A stretch of DNA of 61,332 nucleotides from Rhodocyclaceae bacterium UBA2271 (GCA_002347405.1 DDXB01000048.1:1-61332), one strand, 5' to 3'; counted from the first letter of the stretch, positions 24,648-33,528 are shown. Notes: generated from the sequence alone by a model not told the origin. A program made the numbers and translations.

Positions 24648-27257
24648 TTACACCGTGACGCTGTCCGCAACCTCCTTGAACTCGGCGATCTGATCGAAGT
24701 TCATGTAGCGATAGACGTCGGCGGCCTTGGCTTCCAGCGTCTTCACCTGTTCCATGTACTCCGCCACGGTGGGAATCCTGCCCATCAGCGCGCAGACCGC
24801 GGCCAGTTCGGCTGAGGAGAGATAAACGCGCGTATCGATGCCGAGGCGGTTGGGGAAGTTGCGCGTCGAGGTTGATATCGCCGTGCTGCCCTTCTTGATC
24901 TGCGCCTGGTTGCCCATGCACAGCGAGCAGCCGGGCATTTCCATGCGCGCGCCGGACTTGCCGAGCACCGAGTAGTAGCCTTCCTCGTTGAGGATCATGG
25001 CGTCCATCTTGGTCGGCGGGGCGATCCACAGGCGCGTGGGGAGGTCGCTCTTGCCGTCGAGGATCTTGCCGGCGGCACGGAAGTGGCCGATGTTGGTCAT
25101 GCACGAGCCGATGAACACCTCGTCGATCTGGTCGCCTTGCACCGCGGAAAGCGGCTTGACGTCGTCCGGGTCGTTGGGGCAGGCGAGCAGCGGCTCGGTG
25201 ATCTCGTTCATGTCGATCTCGATCACGGCGGCATACTCGGCGTCGGCATCGGGGGCGAGCAGGGTGCCGTTCTCGATCCAGTCTTCCATGGCCTTGATGC
25301 GGCGGGCGAGGGTGCGGCGGTCTTCGTAGCCCTCGGCGATCATCCATTTCATCAGGGTGGCATTGGAGCGCAGATATTCGACGATGGGCGCCTTGTCGAG
25401 GCGCACCGAGCAGCCGGCGGCGGAACGCTCGGCCGAGGCATCGGAGAGTTCGAATGCCTGTTCGATCTTGAGGTCGGGCAGGCCTTCGATTTCGAGGATG
25501 CGACCGGAGAAGATATTCTTCTTGCCCTTCTTCTCGACGGTCAGCAGGCCGGCCTTGATGGCGTAGTAGGGGATGGCATTGACCATGTCGCGCAGGGTGA
25601 TGCCGGGCTGCAGCTTGCCCTTGAAGCGCACCAGCACCGATTCGGGCATGTCGAGCGGCATCACGCCGGTCGCTGCCGCAAACGCCACGAGGCCGGAGCC
25701 GGCGGGGAAGGAAATGCCGATGGGGAAACGCGTGTGGCTGTCGCCGCCGGTGCCGACGGTGTCGGGCAGCAGGAAGCGGTTCAGCCAACTGTGGATGATG
25801 CCGTCGCCGGGCTTGAGCGCAATGCCGCCGCGGGCGGTCATGAAGCTCGGCAGGGTGCGATGGGTCTTGACGTCCACCAGTTTCGGATAGGCGGCGGTGT
25901 GGCAAAAGGACTGCATCACGAGGTCGGCGGAGAAGCCGAGGCAGGCGAGGTCTTTCAGTTCGTCGCGGGTCATCGGGCCGGTGGTGTCCTGGCTGCCGAC
26001 GCTGGTCATCTTCGGTTCGCAATAGGCGCCCGGGCGCACGCCCTGCTGTTGTCCATTGAGTTCGGGCAGGCCGCAGGCGCGGCCGACCATCTTCTGCGCG
26101 AGCGAGAAACCCTTGCCGGTGTCGGCCGGCGTGCCGGGCAGGCGGAACAGGGTGGAGACGGGCAGGCCGAGGAATTCACGCGCCTTGGCGGTGAGGCCGC
26201 GGCCGATGATCAGGTTGATGCGGCCGCCGGCGCGCACTTCGTCGAAAATGACATCGGACTTGACCTTGAAGGTGGCGATGACTTGCCCGTTTTTCAGTGC
26301 CTTGCCCTCAAACGGGCGCAGTTCGACTGCGTCGCCCATCTCCATCTGGCTGACATCGAGTTCGATCGGCAATGCGCCCGCGTCTTCCATGGTGTTGTAG
26401 AAGATCGGGGCGATCTTGTTGCCGAGGCAGACGCCGCCGAAGCGCTTGTTCGGCACGTAGGGGATGTCTGCGCCGGTGAACCACAGCACGGAGTTGGTGG
26501 CGGATTTGCGCGAGGAACCGGTGCCGACCACGTCGCCGACATAGGCGACGAGATGGCCTTTGGCCTTCAACGCTTCGAGCTGTTTGAGCGGGCCGCGTTC
26601 GCCGGGCTGGTCGGCCTCGATGCCGGGGCGCGGGTTCTTCAGCATGGCCAGCGCATGCAGCGGAATGTCGGGGCGGCTCCAGGCGTCGGGGGCGGGCGAG
26701 AGGTCGTCGGTGTTGGTCTCGCCGGTGACCTTGAAGATGGTGACGGTGAGCGATTGCGGAACTTCCGGGCGGGCAGTGAACCACTCGGCGTCGGCCCAGG
26801 ACTGCATGACGGTCTGGGCGTTGGCGCTACCCGCCTTGGCCTTGTCGGCGACATCGTGGAAGGCGTCGAACATCAGCAGGGTCTTTTTCAGTGCGGCGGC
26901 CGCGACGCTACCTACTTCAGAATCATCGAGCAAGTCGATCAAGGGCTTGACGTTGTAGCCGCCGAGCATGGTGCCGAGCAGTTCGGTCGCTTTTGAGCGG
27001 GAAATCAAAGAACACGCCCGATTTTGTCCAATGCGGCCAGCGGCGACTTCAGCCAGGAACTTCGCCTTGACCTCGGCGGCGTCATCCACGCCGGCCGGTA
27101 CGCGGTAGGTGAGCAGGTCGACGAGAAAGGCTTCCTCGCCACTGGGCGGATTCAGCAGCAGTTCTACCAGCGCGACGGTCTGCTGCTTGGTCAGCGGCAG
27201 GGGCGGGATGCCTTGCGCGGCGCGGGCGGCAACGTGGGCACGATAGGCTTCGAGCAT
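24648..27257 (-). CDS. acnB: aconitate hydratase B
   Basis: Interconverts citrate and isocitrate through cis-aconitate, using a 4Fe-4S cluster. The 869-residue length matches the AcnB type, with its N-terminal helical HEAT-like domain, then the swivel domain (SRKSATNSVLWFTG) and the catalytic domains. The cluster cysteines are in GSCMTNIGH near 715 and CSLCMGNQA near 778. AAAGGA precedes ATG 27257. It ends a minus-strand group with DUF3617, citE-like and mdh. Two fragments of this gene lie elsewhere in the window (11641-12127, 22938-22999), so it has been a recombination partner. Confidence 0.97.
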   Translation of the reverse strand: MLEAYRAHVAARAAQGIPPLPLTKQQTVALVELLLNPPSGEEAFLVDLLTYRVPAGVDDAAEVKAKFLAEVAAGRIGQNRACSLISRSKATELLGTMLGGYNVKPLIDLLDDSEVGSVAAAALKKTLLMFDAFHDVADKAKAGSANAQTVMQSWADAEWFTARPEVPQSLTVTIFKVTGETNTDDLSPAPDAWSRPDIPLHALAMLKNPRPGIEADQPGERGPLKQLEALKAKGHLVAYVGDVVGTGSSRKSATNSVLWFTGADIPYVPNKRFGGVCLGNKIAPIFYNTMEDAGALPIELDVSQMEMGDAVELRPFEGKALKNGQVIATFKVKSDVIFDEVRAGGRINLIIGRGLTAKAREFLGLPVSTLFRLPGTPADTGKGFSLAQKMVGRACGLPELNGQQQGVRPGAYCEPKMTSVGSQDTTGPMTRDELKDLACLGFSADLVMQSFCHTAAYPKLVDVKTHRTLPSFMTARGGIALKPGDGIIHSWLNRFLLPDTVGTGGDSHTRFPIGISFPAGSGLVAFAAATGVMPLDMPESVLVRFKGKLQPGITLRDMVNAIPYYAIKAGLLTVEKKGKKNIFSGRILEIEGLPDLKIEQAFELSDASAERSAAGCSVRLDKAPIVEYLRSNATLMKWMIAEGYEDRRTLARRIKAMEDWIENGTLLAPDADAEYAAVIEIDMNEITEPLLACPNDPDDVKPLSAVQGDQIDEVFIGSCMTNIGHFRAAGKILDGKSDLPTRLWIAPPTKMDAMILNEEGYYSVLGKSGARMEMPGCSLCMGNQAQIKKGSTAISTSTRNFPNRLGIDTRVYLSSAELAAVCALMGRIPTVAEYMEQVKTLEAKAADVYRYMNFDQIAEFKEVADSVTV

Positions 27258-27283
27258 GTATTTTCCTTTTTTTCTCTGAGGGG

Positions 27284-27697
27284 TTACTTGCAGTCGCCAA
27301 GTCGGCGGCCTTTTATGTTCGAGTTCATTTCGCCCATGCCCTGGTCGGGGGTCATGCGCATTTTTTGTTCAAAGCTGAAGGTAGTCGGGGCCATCGCGCC
27401 CTTGATCGTGCCGGTCAGCTTGCCGCCGCCTTCCATGTTGCAGGTCATGTCGTAGCTGATGTTGCCGCCGGACTGCTTCAAGTTGGCGATGGAGCACCTG
27501 CTTTTTTCATCCATTTTGTATTGCTTGCCGTCGGCGATGTCCTTGGCGGTATAGCAATGCGTGTATTTGCCGCCGGGCATTTCCATACCCTGCATTTTCA
27601 TGGTGGTGGCGATTTCCCAAAGCCCCGGCTTCATTTCCTGAGCGTTAGAAATCGCAGCGAAACAAACGAGAACAAGTGCGGCGAACAGTCGGGTCAT
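27284..27697 (-). CDS. DUF3617-family exported protein
   Basis: ATG 27697 has AGGAG seven bases upstream and overlaps the stop of the aldolase gene by four bases. The 137 residues start with a signal peptide (about 1-19, ending ISNA), followed by the family pattern KPGLWEIATTMKMQGMEMPGG, cysteines C..C, and FSFEQKMRMTP...SNIKGRRLGDC. Periplasmic, function unknown. Translational coupling to the citE-like gene places it in the mdh-acnB message. Confidence 0.8.
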   Translation of the reverse strand: MTRLFAALVLVCFAAISNAQEMKPGLWEIATTMKMQGMEMPGGKYTHCYTAKDIADGKQYKMDEKSRCSIANLKQSGGNISYDMTCNMEGGGKLTGTIKGAMAPTTFSFEQKMRMTPDQGMGEMNSNIKGRRLGDCK

Positions 27698-28791
27698 GAG
27701 GCTTCTCCTGGTGTCGGTTTCGGGTGGAAGAAATAATCGTTGGCGGCCTGCGGCAACGGCGTGCCGGTGATCCGTGCGCGTTGCAGCAGTTCCCAGTAAT
27801 AGCGGTAGGAGGCCCGGTCGTGCAAGCGCCCGTCGAGCTGAATCGGCCCCCATTGTGCATCGGCGGCGGCACAAAGAATTTCTGCCGCCGTATCGACCTC
27901 GGAAAAATTCGGCCGCATGGCTGTGACGATGGGTTCGATCTGCTGTGGATGAATGCTCCACATGCGCAGGAAGCCGAATTCCTGGCGCGCGCGCCGGGCA
28001 TCAGCCGCCACCACGGTGGTGTCGCGCAGTTCAGTAGTGACATTATGGGTCGGCACGATGCCATTGCCCAGCGCCGCAGCGGCAATCTCGCATTTGGCGC
28101 GCGCGATGAGCGGATGCTCGAACTGTCCCGGCGAATGCATCGCAAAGGAAGGAATCGCGCCATGATGGGCGCTGACGTAGTCCATCAGGCCGAAATCGAG
28201 CGATTCGACCTCGGGCAGGGCGGCGATCTGCCAGGCGTCGCGCAATGCGCCGGGGGTTTCTATCAGTACATGCACGGGAATGGCGTGTGTGATGCCGTGC
28301 CGTGCGCGGCAGGCAGAGAGTGCTGCAATCTGCTGCAGGACGTCGGCCACGCTTTCCGCCTTGGGCAGCACGAGATAGGCGAGGCTCCAACCGGCATTGC
28401 GAACTATGGTTTCCAGTTCGTCGCGCCATGCCGGATGCCGGACGTCATGGATGCGCGCACCCAGTCGGTCGAAATAATTGTCGCTCGAATTGATCAGCGC
28501 AGCGATCAGCGCGGCATGCTCATGTTCCCTGCCGACCGGCACCCCGTCCTCGCAATCGGCGGTAACGTCAAACAACGGCACGCCATCGTGCTGCAGTGCG
28601 ACCTGCAACTCCAGCGCCTTGCGAATGTACTTTTCCTGGCCGGCGTAATGTTCGCAGGCGGCCAGCACGGGAAACGGCCGGCCGCCTGCGTAGAGCACTT
28701 CGGAAGGATGAAGGGAGGCCCCCCATCCCCCAGTCCCTTCCTCGCGGAAGGGGAGACTACTGGTTGGCTGCGCCAAACCGTTATCGGTCAT
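27694..28791 (-). CDS. HpcH/HpaI aldolase / citrate-lyase-beta-like protein
   Basis: The 365-residue protein has a TIM-barrel CitE-like core: DVTADCEDGVP near 75, a conserved Arg in ARIHDVRHP, AYLVLPKAESV near 140, VLIETPGALRD near 176 and FGLMDYVSAHHG near 201. Relatives cleave or form malyl-, citramalyl- or citryl-CoA esters, or act on oxoacids. Here it is wedged between mdh and acnB with one- and four-base overlaps, so it acts in or near the TCA cycle, but its substrate is not known. The first roughly 26 residues come from a C-rich palindromic repeat (28720-28755) and may not belong to the native protein. Confidence 0.8.
   Translation of the reverse strand: MTDNGLAQPTSSLPFREEGTGGWGASLHPSEVLYAGGRPFPVLAACEHYAGQEKYIRKALELQVALQHDGVPLFDVTADCEDGVPVGREHEHAALIAALINSSDNYFDRLGARIHDVRHPAWRDELETIVRNAGWSLAYLVLPKAESVADVLQQIAALSACRARHGITHAIPVHVLIETPGALRDAWQIAALPEVESLDFGLMDYVSAHHGAIPSFAMHSPGQFEHPLIARAKCEIAAAALGNGIVPTHNVTTELRDTTVVAADARRARQEFGFLRMWSIHPQQIEPIVTAMRPNFSEVDTAAEILCAAADAQWGPIQLDGRLHDRASYRYYWELLQRARITGTPLPQAANDYFFHPKPTPGEAS
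28720..28755. repeat. C-rich palindromic repeat in the citE-like 5' end
   Basis: CCCCCCATCCCCCAG followed by the hairpin CCCTTCC-TCGC-GGAAGGG. A related sequence lies at 31506-31545 between sdhD and sdhA. Here it is inside the open frame, giving the low-complexity N-terminus PFREEGTGGWGAS. Confidence 0.55.
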
Positions 28792-29780
28792 CAGGCAAAC
28801 AGATGCTTGACGCCGTCGCGCTCTTCGCTCAGTTCCTTGAGCGTGAAGTCCATCTTCTCGCGCGAGAAGGCGTCGATTTCAAGTCCTTTGACCACTTCCC
28901 ATTTGCCGTTGCTGCAGGTACAGGGCATGCCGTAAATCATGCCTTCAGGGATGCCATAGGAGCCGTCGGAAACCACGCCCATCGTCACCCACTGACCGTT
29001 GGTGCCCATGTTCCAGTCGCGCATGTGATCGATGGCGGCATTGGCGGCCGAGGCAGCGGACGACAAGCCGCGTGCGGCGATGATGGCGGCGCCGCGTTTG
29101 CCGACTTTCGGGATGTACTCGTTCTTGTACCAGGCCTCGTCATTGACCAGCGCGGGGGCGGCTTTGCCGCCGACTGTGGCGAAACGGATGTCGGGGTACA
29201 TCGTCGGGGAGTGGTTGCCCCAGACGACCATGTTCTTGACATCAGTGACGGCAGCCTTGGTGCGCGTCGCCAGTTGCGATATGGCGCGGTTGTGGTCGAG
29301 GCGCATCATCGAGGTGAAAGCGGTTTTGGGCAGGCTCTTCGCCGTGTTCATGGTGATCAACGCGTTGGTGTTGGCGGGGTTGCCGACGACGATCAACTTG
29401 AGGTCACGCGCCGCGACCTTGTCGATGGCGCTGCCTTGTTCGGTGAAGATCTTGGCGTTTTCGAGCAGCAGGTCCTTGCGCTCCATGCCGGGGCCGCGCG
29501 GCTTGGCGCCAACCAGCAGGGCCTGCTGGGCATCCTTGAAGGCCACCAGCGGGTCGCTGGTGCCGATCATGTCAGCCAGCAGCGGGAAGGCGCAGTCTTC
29601 GAGTTCCATCATCACACCGGCGAGTGCGGCTTGGGCTTTTTCCAGCGGCAGTTCGAGCATTTGCAGGATGACCGGCTGGTCTTTGCCCAGCATTTCGCCA
29701 CTGGCGATGCGGAACAACAGGGCGTAACCGATTTGTCCAGCGGCACCGGTGACTGCGACTCGAATGGGGGCTTTGGCCAT
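28791..29780 (-). CDS. mdh: malate dehydrogenase
   Basis: Oxidises malate to oxaloacetate with NAD. Starting at ATG 29780 (AAGGAG ten bases upstream) it has 329 residues, the cytosolic-type MDH common in betaproteobacteria. The nucleotide site is VAVTGAAGQIGYALLFRIA near 7, the catalytic segment is MRLDHNRA near 163, and the active-site His lies in VVWGNHSPTMYPD near 190. First gene of the mdh, citE-like, DUF3617, acnB run, with a one-base overlap to the next gene. It carries a clear promoter and shares a regulatory region with the divergent gntR. Confidence 0.97.
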   Translation of the reverse strand: MAKAPIRVAVTGAAGQIGYALLFRIASGEMLGKDQPVILQMLELPLEKAQAALAGVMMELEDCAFPLLADMIGTSDPLVAFKDAQQALLVGAKPRGPGMERKDLLLENAKIFTEQGSAIDKVAARDLKLIVVGNPANTNALITMNTAKSLPKTAFTSMMRLDHNRAISQLATRTKAAVTDVKNMVVWGNHSPTMYPDIRFATVGGKAAPALVNDEAWYKNEYIPKVGKRGAAIIAARGLSSAASAANAAIDHMRDWNMGTNGQWVTMGVVSDGSYGIPEGMIYGMPCTCSNGKWEVVKGLEIDAFSREKMDFTLKELSEERDGVKHLFA

Positions 29781-29826
29781 GATGAAGAACTCCTTGAAGT
29801 AAGGTGAATGGGAGGTTAACATTGAA

Positions 29827-29856
29827 ATAATAGTTCGCGATGCTGCACTGTGTCAA
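29827..29856 (-). promoter_or_regulatory. predicted sigma-70 promoter of mdh
   Basis: Minus-strand TTGACA (29851-29856) and TATTAT (29827-29832), 18 bases apart, about 50 bases before the mdh start. A consensus -35 box. Confidence 0.7.
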
Positions 29857-29860
29857 TGTC

Positions 29861-29891
29861 TGTCTTATATCTTGTATAAGACATAAGTTAG
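29861..29891. promoter_or_regulatory. operator between mdh and gntR
   Basis: TGTCTTATA and TATAAGACA form a 9-bp inverted repeat around TCTTG (29861-29883). The overlapping window 29868-29891 matches the aceA operator at 21 of 24 positions. It sits four bases upstream of the mdh -35 box, the same geometry as at aceA. A further weak dyad GTCTA/TAGAC follows at 29891-29906. Confidence 0.7.
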
Positions 29892-29932
29892 TCTATGGAC
29901 GTAGACATGAATTTATGGTTCAATCCCTATCC

Positions 29933-30673
29933 ATGCAGCGTCAAATTCCTGGAGATTCTCCCACTTTTAGCCCGCTCTATCGTCAGATCAGGGATCTGAT
30001 ATTGCAGGCGCTGGATAATGGCGAATGGCGTCCGGGTGAGTCAATTCCGAGCGAGATCGAATTGGCAGCACGCTTCAATGTCAGCCAGGGTACCGTCCGC
30101 AAAGCGATTGACGAGATGGCTGCCGAGAACCTGCTGGTGCGGCGCCAGGGCAAAGGAACCTTCGTCGCCAGCCACAATGACCCGCGTGCGTTCTTCCGCT
30201 TTCTGCGACTGACTCCCCTGTCCGGCGGTATCGAGCCGTCGCGCAGCGTGCCGCTCGAGTGCTGGCGGGCCAAGGCAGGTACCGAAGCGTCGCGGGTACT
30301 CGGCCTCAAGGTCGGCGACCCGATCATCATCGTGCGGCGTTTGCTTGAGTTTTCCGAAAAACCCGTCGTCGTCGATGAAATTTATTTGCCGGGCGAAGTT
30401 TTTGCCGGACTTACGCTGGAAGTGCTCAAGGAATCAACCGGCTCGCTCTACAGCATGTTCGAGGCCAAGTTCGGCGTCCGCATGATCCGTGCCGAGGAAC
30501 GCTTGCGTGCCGTGGCGGCGGATCGGGCCAGCGCCGAATTTTTGCGCGTACCGGAAGGCAGTCCCCTGCTGTCGGTCGAGCGCATCAGCTTTACTTACGG
30601 CGAACGGCCGGTCGAGTGGCGGCGTGGCTTGTACTCGACGGCAGAGCATTGCTATCTGAACGAGTTGAGCTGA
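29933..30673 (+). CDS. GntR-family (HutC/UTRA) transcriptional regulator
   Basis: I place the start at ATG 29933 (MQRQIPG); an ATG at 29915 in frame is nearly as likely, and the open frame reaches further up into the operator. The 246-residue protein has an N-terminal GntR winged helix (PLYRQIRDLILQALDNGEWR, SEIELAARFNVSQGTVRKAIDEM, QGKGTFV) and a C-terminal UTRA effector domain (VRRLLEFSEKPVVVDEIYLP...LLSVERISF). It faces mdh and precedes the sdh operon. It probably autoregulates and controls mdh, aceA and perhaps sdh through the shared 24-bp site. The effector is unknown; a TCA intermediate is an inference. Confidence 0.88.
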   Translation: MQRQIPGDSPTFSPLYRQIRDLILQALDNGEWRPGESIPSEIELAARFNVSQGTVRKAIDEMAAENLLVRRQGKGTFVASHNDPRAFFRFLRLTPLSGGIEPSRSVPLECWRAKAGTEASRVLGLKVGDPIIIVRRLLEFSEKPVVVDEIYLPGEVFAGLTLEVLKESTGSLYSMFEAKFGVRMIRAEERLRAVAADRASAEFLRVPEGSPLLSVERISFTYGERPVEWRRGLYSTAEHCYLNELS

Positions 30674-30779
30674 ACGAAAAAAGTTTCGGCATTCTCGTCC
30701 CTGATTGCTGAAAAATATTTCTTAATGACAATGTTTGCGCTAGGATTCCGCGCTGCAACATAAACGGAGCGATAGTGAT

Positions 30780-31163
30780 ATGGCAGAAACAGGCAAGAAA
30801 CGACCTAAATATCTGAATCTAATAAAGATAAAGCTACCGATAGCGGGTATAGCGTCGATATTGCACCGCGTTAGCGGCGTTGGGTTGTTCTTGATGTTGC
30901 CATTACTGGTCTGGTTGTTCGAGCTTTCCCTGCGGTCGCCCGAGAGCTTTCAGGAGCTGCAAGCGGTGATTACCCATCCGTTGCTGAAGCTGATCCTGAT
31001 CGGCCTGCTGTGGGCCTTGTTGCACCATTTCTGCATGGGCATCCGCATCCTCCTGATCGACATGCACATGGGCGTCGAGAAGTTGCAGGCCAGCTCCTCG
31101 GCCAAAATGGTCCTTGCCGTCAGTCTGCCGACGACGCTGATCCTGGGGGCAAAATTATGGTGA
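30780..31163 (+). CDS. sdhC: succinate dehydrogenase cytochrome b556 subunit
   Basis: Membrane anchor of complex II. The 127 residues carry three helices, the conserved SILHRVSGVGLFLMLP motif near residue 26 and the heme-ligand region LLHHFCMGIRIL near 80. GGAG precedes the ATG. It opens sdhCDAB and overlaps sdhD by seven bases. About 100 bases separate it from gntR; no strong promoter box stands out there. Confidence 0.95.
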   Translation: MAETGKKRPKYLNLIKIKLPIAGIASILHRVSGVGLFLMLPLLVWLFELSLRSPESFQELQAVITHPLLKLILIGLLWALLHHFCMGIRILLIDMHMGVEKLQASSSAKMVLAVSLPTTLILGAKLW

Positions 31164-31504
31164 ATCGCAAACTGGTCGGTGCCCACTATGGCTTGCTCGA
31201 CTGGCTGATCCAGCGCATTACCGGCGTCGTCATGGCCGTATTTACGGTAGTGGTCGGTTTTGCGCTGTCGGACGGGGTGGGCTCGAGTTACGAACGCTGG
31301 CATGCCTTCATGTCATCCACCCCGATGCGTTTCATCAGCTTCCTGTGCATCATCAGCTTGTGCTGGCATGCCTGGATCGGCGTGCGTGACACCTGGATGG
31401 ATTACGTCCAGCCCGCCGGCATCAAGCTCACCCTGCATGTGCTGACCGTGCTGTCGGTGATCGGCTGCGGTGGCTGGGCGGTACAAATTCTGTGGAAACT
31501 ATGA
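31157..31504 (+). CDS. sdhD: succinate dehydrogenase membrane anchor subunit
   Basis: The second anchor of complex II, 115 residues and three helices. LDWLIQRITGVVMAVF near 15 and CWHAWIGVRDTWMDYV near 69 carry the expected quinone- and heme-site His, Asp and Tyr residues. Its start lies within the end of sdhC. It is followed by about 120 bases of repeat-rich spacer before sdhA, which is long for this operon. Confidence 0.93.
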   Translation: MVNRKLVGAHYGLLDWLIQRITGVVMAVFTVVVGFALSDGVGSSYERWHAFMSSTPMRFISFLCIISLCWHAWIGVRDTWMDYVQPAGIKLTLHVLTVLSVIGCGGWAVQILWKL

Positions 31505-31545
31505 TGACCCCCATCCCCCCCAGCCCCCCTTCCCGAGGAAGCGGG
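31505..31545. repeat. C-rich palindromic repeat, sdhD-sdhA spacer
   Basis: CCCCCATCCCCCCCAGC followed by CCCTTCC-CGA-GGAAG: the same layout as the repeat at 28720-28755. Followed by a small stem AGCCGC-CAA-GCGGCT. Confidence 0.5.
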
Positions 31546-31589
31546 GTGACGAATGTTCAGCCGCCAAGCGGCTTCCATGTGATTGACCC

Positions 31590-31622
31590 GTCACCTCCTT
31601 GGGGCGGCCCGGCGAAGGCGAC
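31590..31622. repeat. conserved-loop hairpin, copy directly before sdhA
   Basis: Arms GTCACCTCC and GAAGGCGAC around the invariant TTGGGGCGGCCCGGC. Seven of nine arm positions pair (the others are G-T on the minus strand). The 3' arm holds the GAAGG ribosome-binding sequence of sdhA, whose ATG is at 31626, so folding could hide it. Confidence 0.65.
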
Positions 31623-31625
31623 AGT

Positions 31626-33413
31626 ATGAAAGTGACCGTCCGTAAATTCGATGCCGTGATCGTCGGCGCCGGCGGCGCCGGTCTGCGTGCCGCCATCCAG
31701 CTTTCCGAAGCCGGGCTCAAGACGGCCGTGCTATCCAAGGTTTTCCCGACCCGTTCGCATACCGTCGCAGCGCAGGGTGGCGTGGCGGCCAGCCTGGGCA
31801 ACTCCGAAGAAGACCACTGGCACTGGCACATGTACGACACGGTCAAGGGTTCCGACTGGCTCGGCGACCAGGATGCCATCGAGTTCATGTGCAAGAAGGC
31901 CAACGAAGTGGTGATCGAACTCGAACACTACGGCATGCCATTCGACCGACTCGACAACGGCCGCATCTACCAGCGTCCGTTTGGTGGCCACATGTCGAAC
32001 TTTGGCGAGAAGCCGGTGCGCCGTTCCTGTGCCGCAGCGGATCGTACCGGTCACGCCATGCTGCACGCCATGTATCAGCGCAACGTCAAGGCCAACACGC
32101 AATTTTTCGTCGAATGGCTGGCGCTCGACCTGATCCGTAACGCCGAAGGTGATGTGCTCGGCGTCACGGCGATGGAAATGGAAACCGGCGACCTGTACGC
32201 CTTCCACGCCAAGGCCACCATTTTCGCCACAGGCGGTGCCGGACGAATCTATTATTCCTCGACCAACGCTTTCATCAATACCGGCGATGGCGCCGGCATG
32301 GCGGCGCGTGCCGGCATGCCGCTGGAGGACATGGAGTTCTGGCAGTTCCACCCGACCGGCGTCGCCGGCGCGGGGGTGCTCATCACCGAAGGCGTGCGCG
32401 GCGAAGGCGGCATCCTGCGCAATTCGCAGGGTGAGCGCTTCATGGAGCGCTATGCGCCCAATGCCAAGGATCTTGCCTCGCGCGACGTGGTGTCGCGTGC
32501 CATGGTCACCGAGATCAACGAAGGTCGCGGCTGCGGACCGAATCAGGATTTCGTGCTGCTCGACATCACTCATCTGCCGCCGGAAACCATCATGAAGCGG
32601 TTGCCGGGTATCCACGAAATCGCCTGGCAGTTCGCCGGCGTCGATGCGCTGCGCGAGCCGATTCCCGTGGTGCCCACCTGTCATTATCAGATGGGCGGCA
32701 TCCCGACCAACTTCAAGGGTCAGGTGGTGGTGCCCGGCAAGCAGAGCTCGAACGAGGTGGTGCCCGGTTTCTTTGCCGCCGGCGAATGCGCCTGTGCTTC
32801 GGTGCATGGTGCGAACCGTCTCGGCACCAACTCGCTGCTCGATTTGCTGGTATTCGGCAAATCGGCCGGCGAATCGGCCGTCGAGGAACTGCAGCAATTG
32901 CCCAAGTCGCACAAGGACCTGCCGGCCGATGCTTTCGAGCAAACGTTGGCGCGCCTGAATCGGCTGGATACGCAGAAAGACGGCGCCAGCGTGCATGAGA
33001 CGCAACTGGCCATGCAGCGCAGCATGCAAAAACACGCTGGCGTATTTCGCTTTGCCGATTTGCTCAAGCAGGGTGTGCAGAAAATTCTCGAGGTGCAAAA
33101 GGATGTCGAGCGCACCGAGATCAAGGACAAGTCAAAGGTGTTCAACACGGCGCGGGTCGAGGCGCTGGAGCTCGACAACCTGATCGAGGTGGCGGTGGCT
33201 ACCATGGTATCGGCCGAAGCACGCAAGGAAAGCCGTGGGGCGCATGTCCGCGACGACGCGCCTGATACGCCCGAATGTCCGGACGGCCGTGACGACGCCA
33301 ATTGGCTCAAGCACAGCCTGTGGTTCAAAGCTGAAAACCGCCTTGATTACAAATCGGTCACGCTGCGGCCACTGACAGTTGACACCATCGCGCTCAAAAA
33401 GCGTGCCTATTAA
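31626..33413 (+). CDS. sdhA: succinate dehydrogenase flavoprotein subunit
   Basis: Catalytic subunit oxidising succinate to fumarate, at the cytoplasmic face. 595 residues. FAD-binding VIVGAGGAGLRAA near 14, the covalent-FAD histidine in TRSHTVAAQGG near 45, and active-site stretches HPTGVAGAGVLITEGVRGEGG near 245 and CACASVHGANRLGTNSLLD near 390. The start at 31626 fits family length; AAGG is eight bases upstream, within a hairpin arm. It is separated from sdhD and sdhB by spacers that each hold the conserved-loop hairpin. Confidence 0.97.
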   Translation: MKVTVRKFDAVIVGAGGAGLRAAIQLSEAGLKTAVLSKVFPTRSHTVAAQGGVAASLGNSEEDHWHWHMYDTVKGSDWLGDQDAIEFMCKKANEVVIELEHYGMPFDRLDNGRIYQRPFGGHMSNFGEKPVRRSCAAADRTGHAMLHAMYQRNVKANTQFFVEWLALDLIRNAEGDVLGVTAMEMETGDLYAFHAKATIFATGGAGRIYYSSTNAFINTGDGAGMAARAGMPLEDMEFWQFHPTGVAGAGVLITEGVRGEGGILRNSQGERFMERYAPNAKDLASRDVVSRAMVTEINEGRGCGPNQDFVLLDITHLPPETIMKRLPGIHEIAWQFAGVDALREPIPVVPTCHYQMGGIPTNFKGQVVVPGKQSSNEVVPGFFAAGECACASVHGANRLGTNSLLDLLVFGKSAGESAVEELQQLPKSHKDLPADAFEQTLARLNRLDTQKDGASVHETQLAMQRSMQKHAGVFRFADLLKQGVQKILEVQKDVERTEIKDKSKVFNTARVEALELDNLIEVAVATMVSAEARKESRGAHVRDDAPDTPECPDGRDDANWLKHSLWFKAENRLDYKSVTLRPLTVDTIALKKRAY

Positions 33414-33483
33414 TGGCCCCCCTCGCTCGCAAACCCGACTCGCTGCCCCCCATGAAATCACCCGAAGCGGTGACCGGGGGGCG

Positions 33484-33516
33484 CATGCCTCCTTGGGGCG
33501 GCCCGGCGGAGACATG
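33484..33516. repeat. conserved-loop hairpin, copy directly before sdhB
   Basis: Arms CATGCCTCC and GGAGACATG (eight of nine pair) around TTGGGGCGGCCCGGC. The 3' arm includes the GGAG and an ATG at 33514 just ahead of the sdhB start at 33529. Confidence 0.65.
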
Positions 33517-33528
33517 GAAATAGTGACG

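Noticed and set aside
24244..26996. Long open frames on both strands across acnB (592 and 637 codons)
   Set aside because: Shadows of acnB in other frames: Arg/His- or Gly/Val-rich composition without domains.
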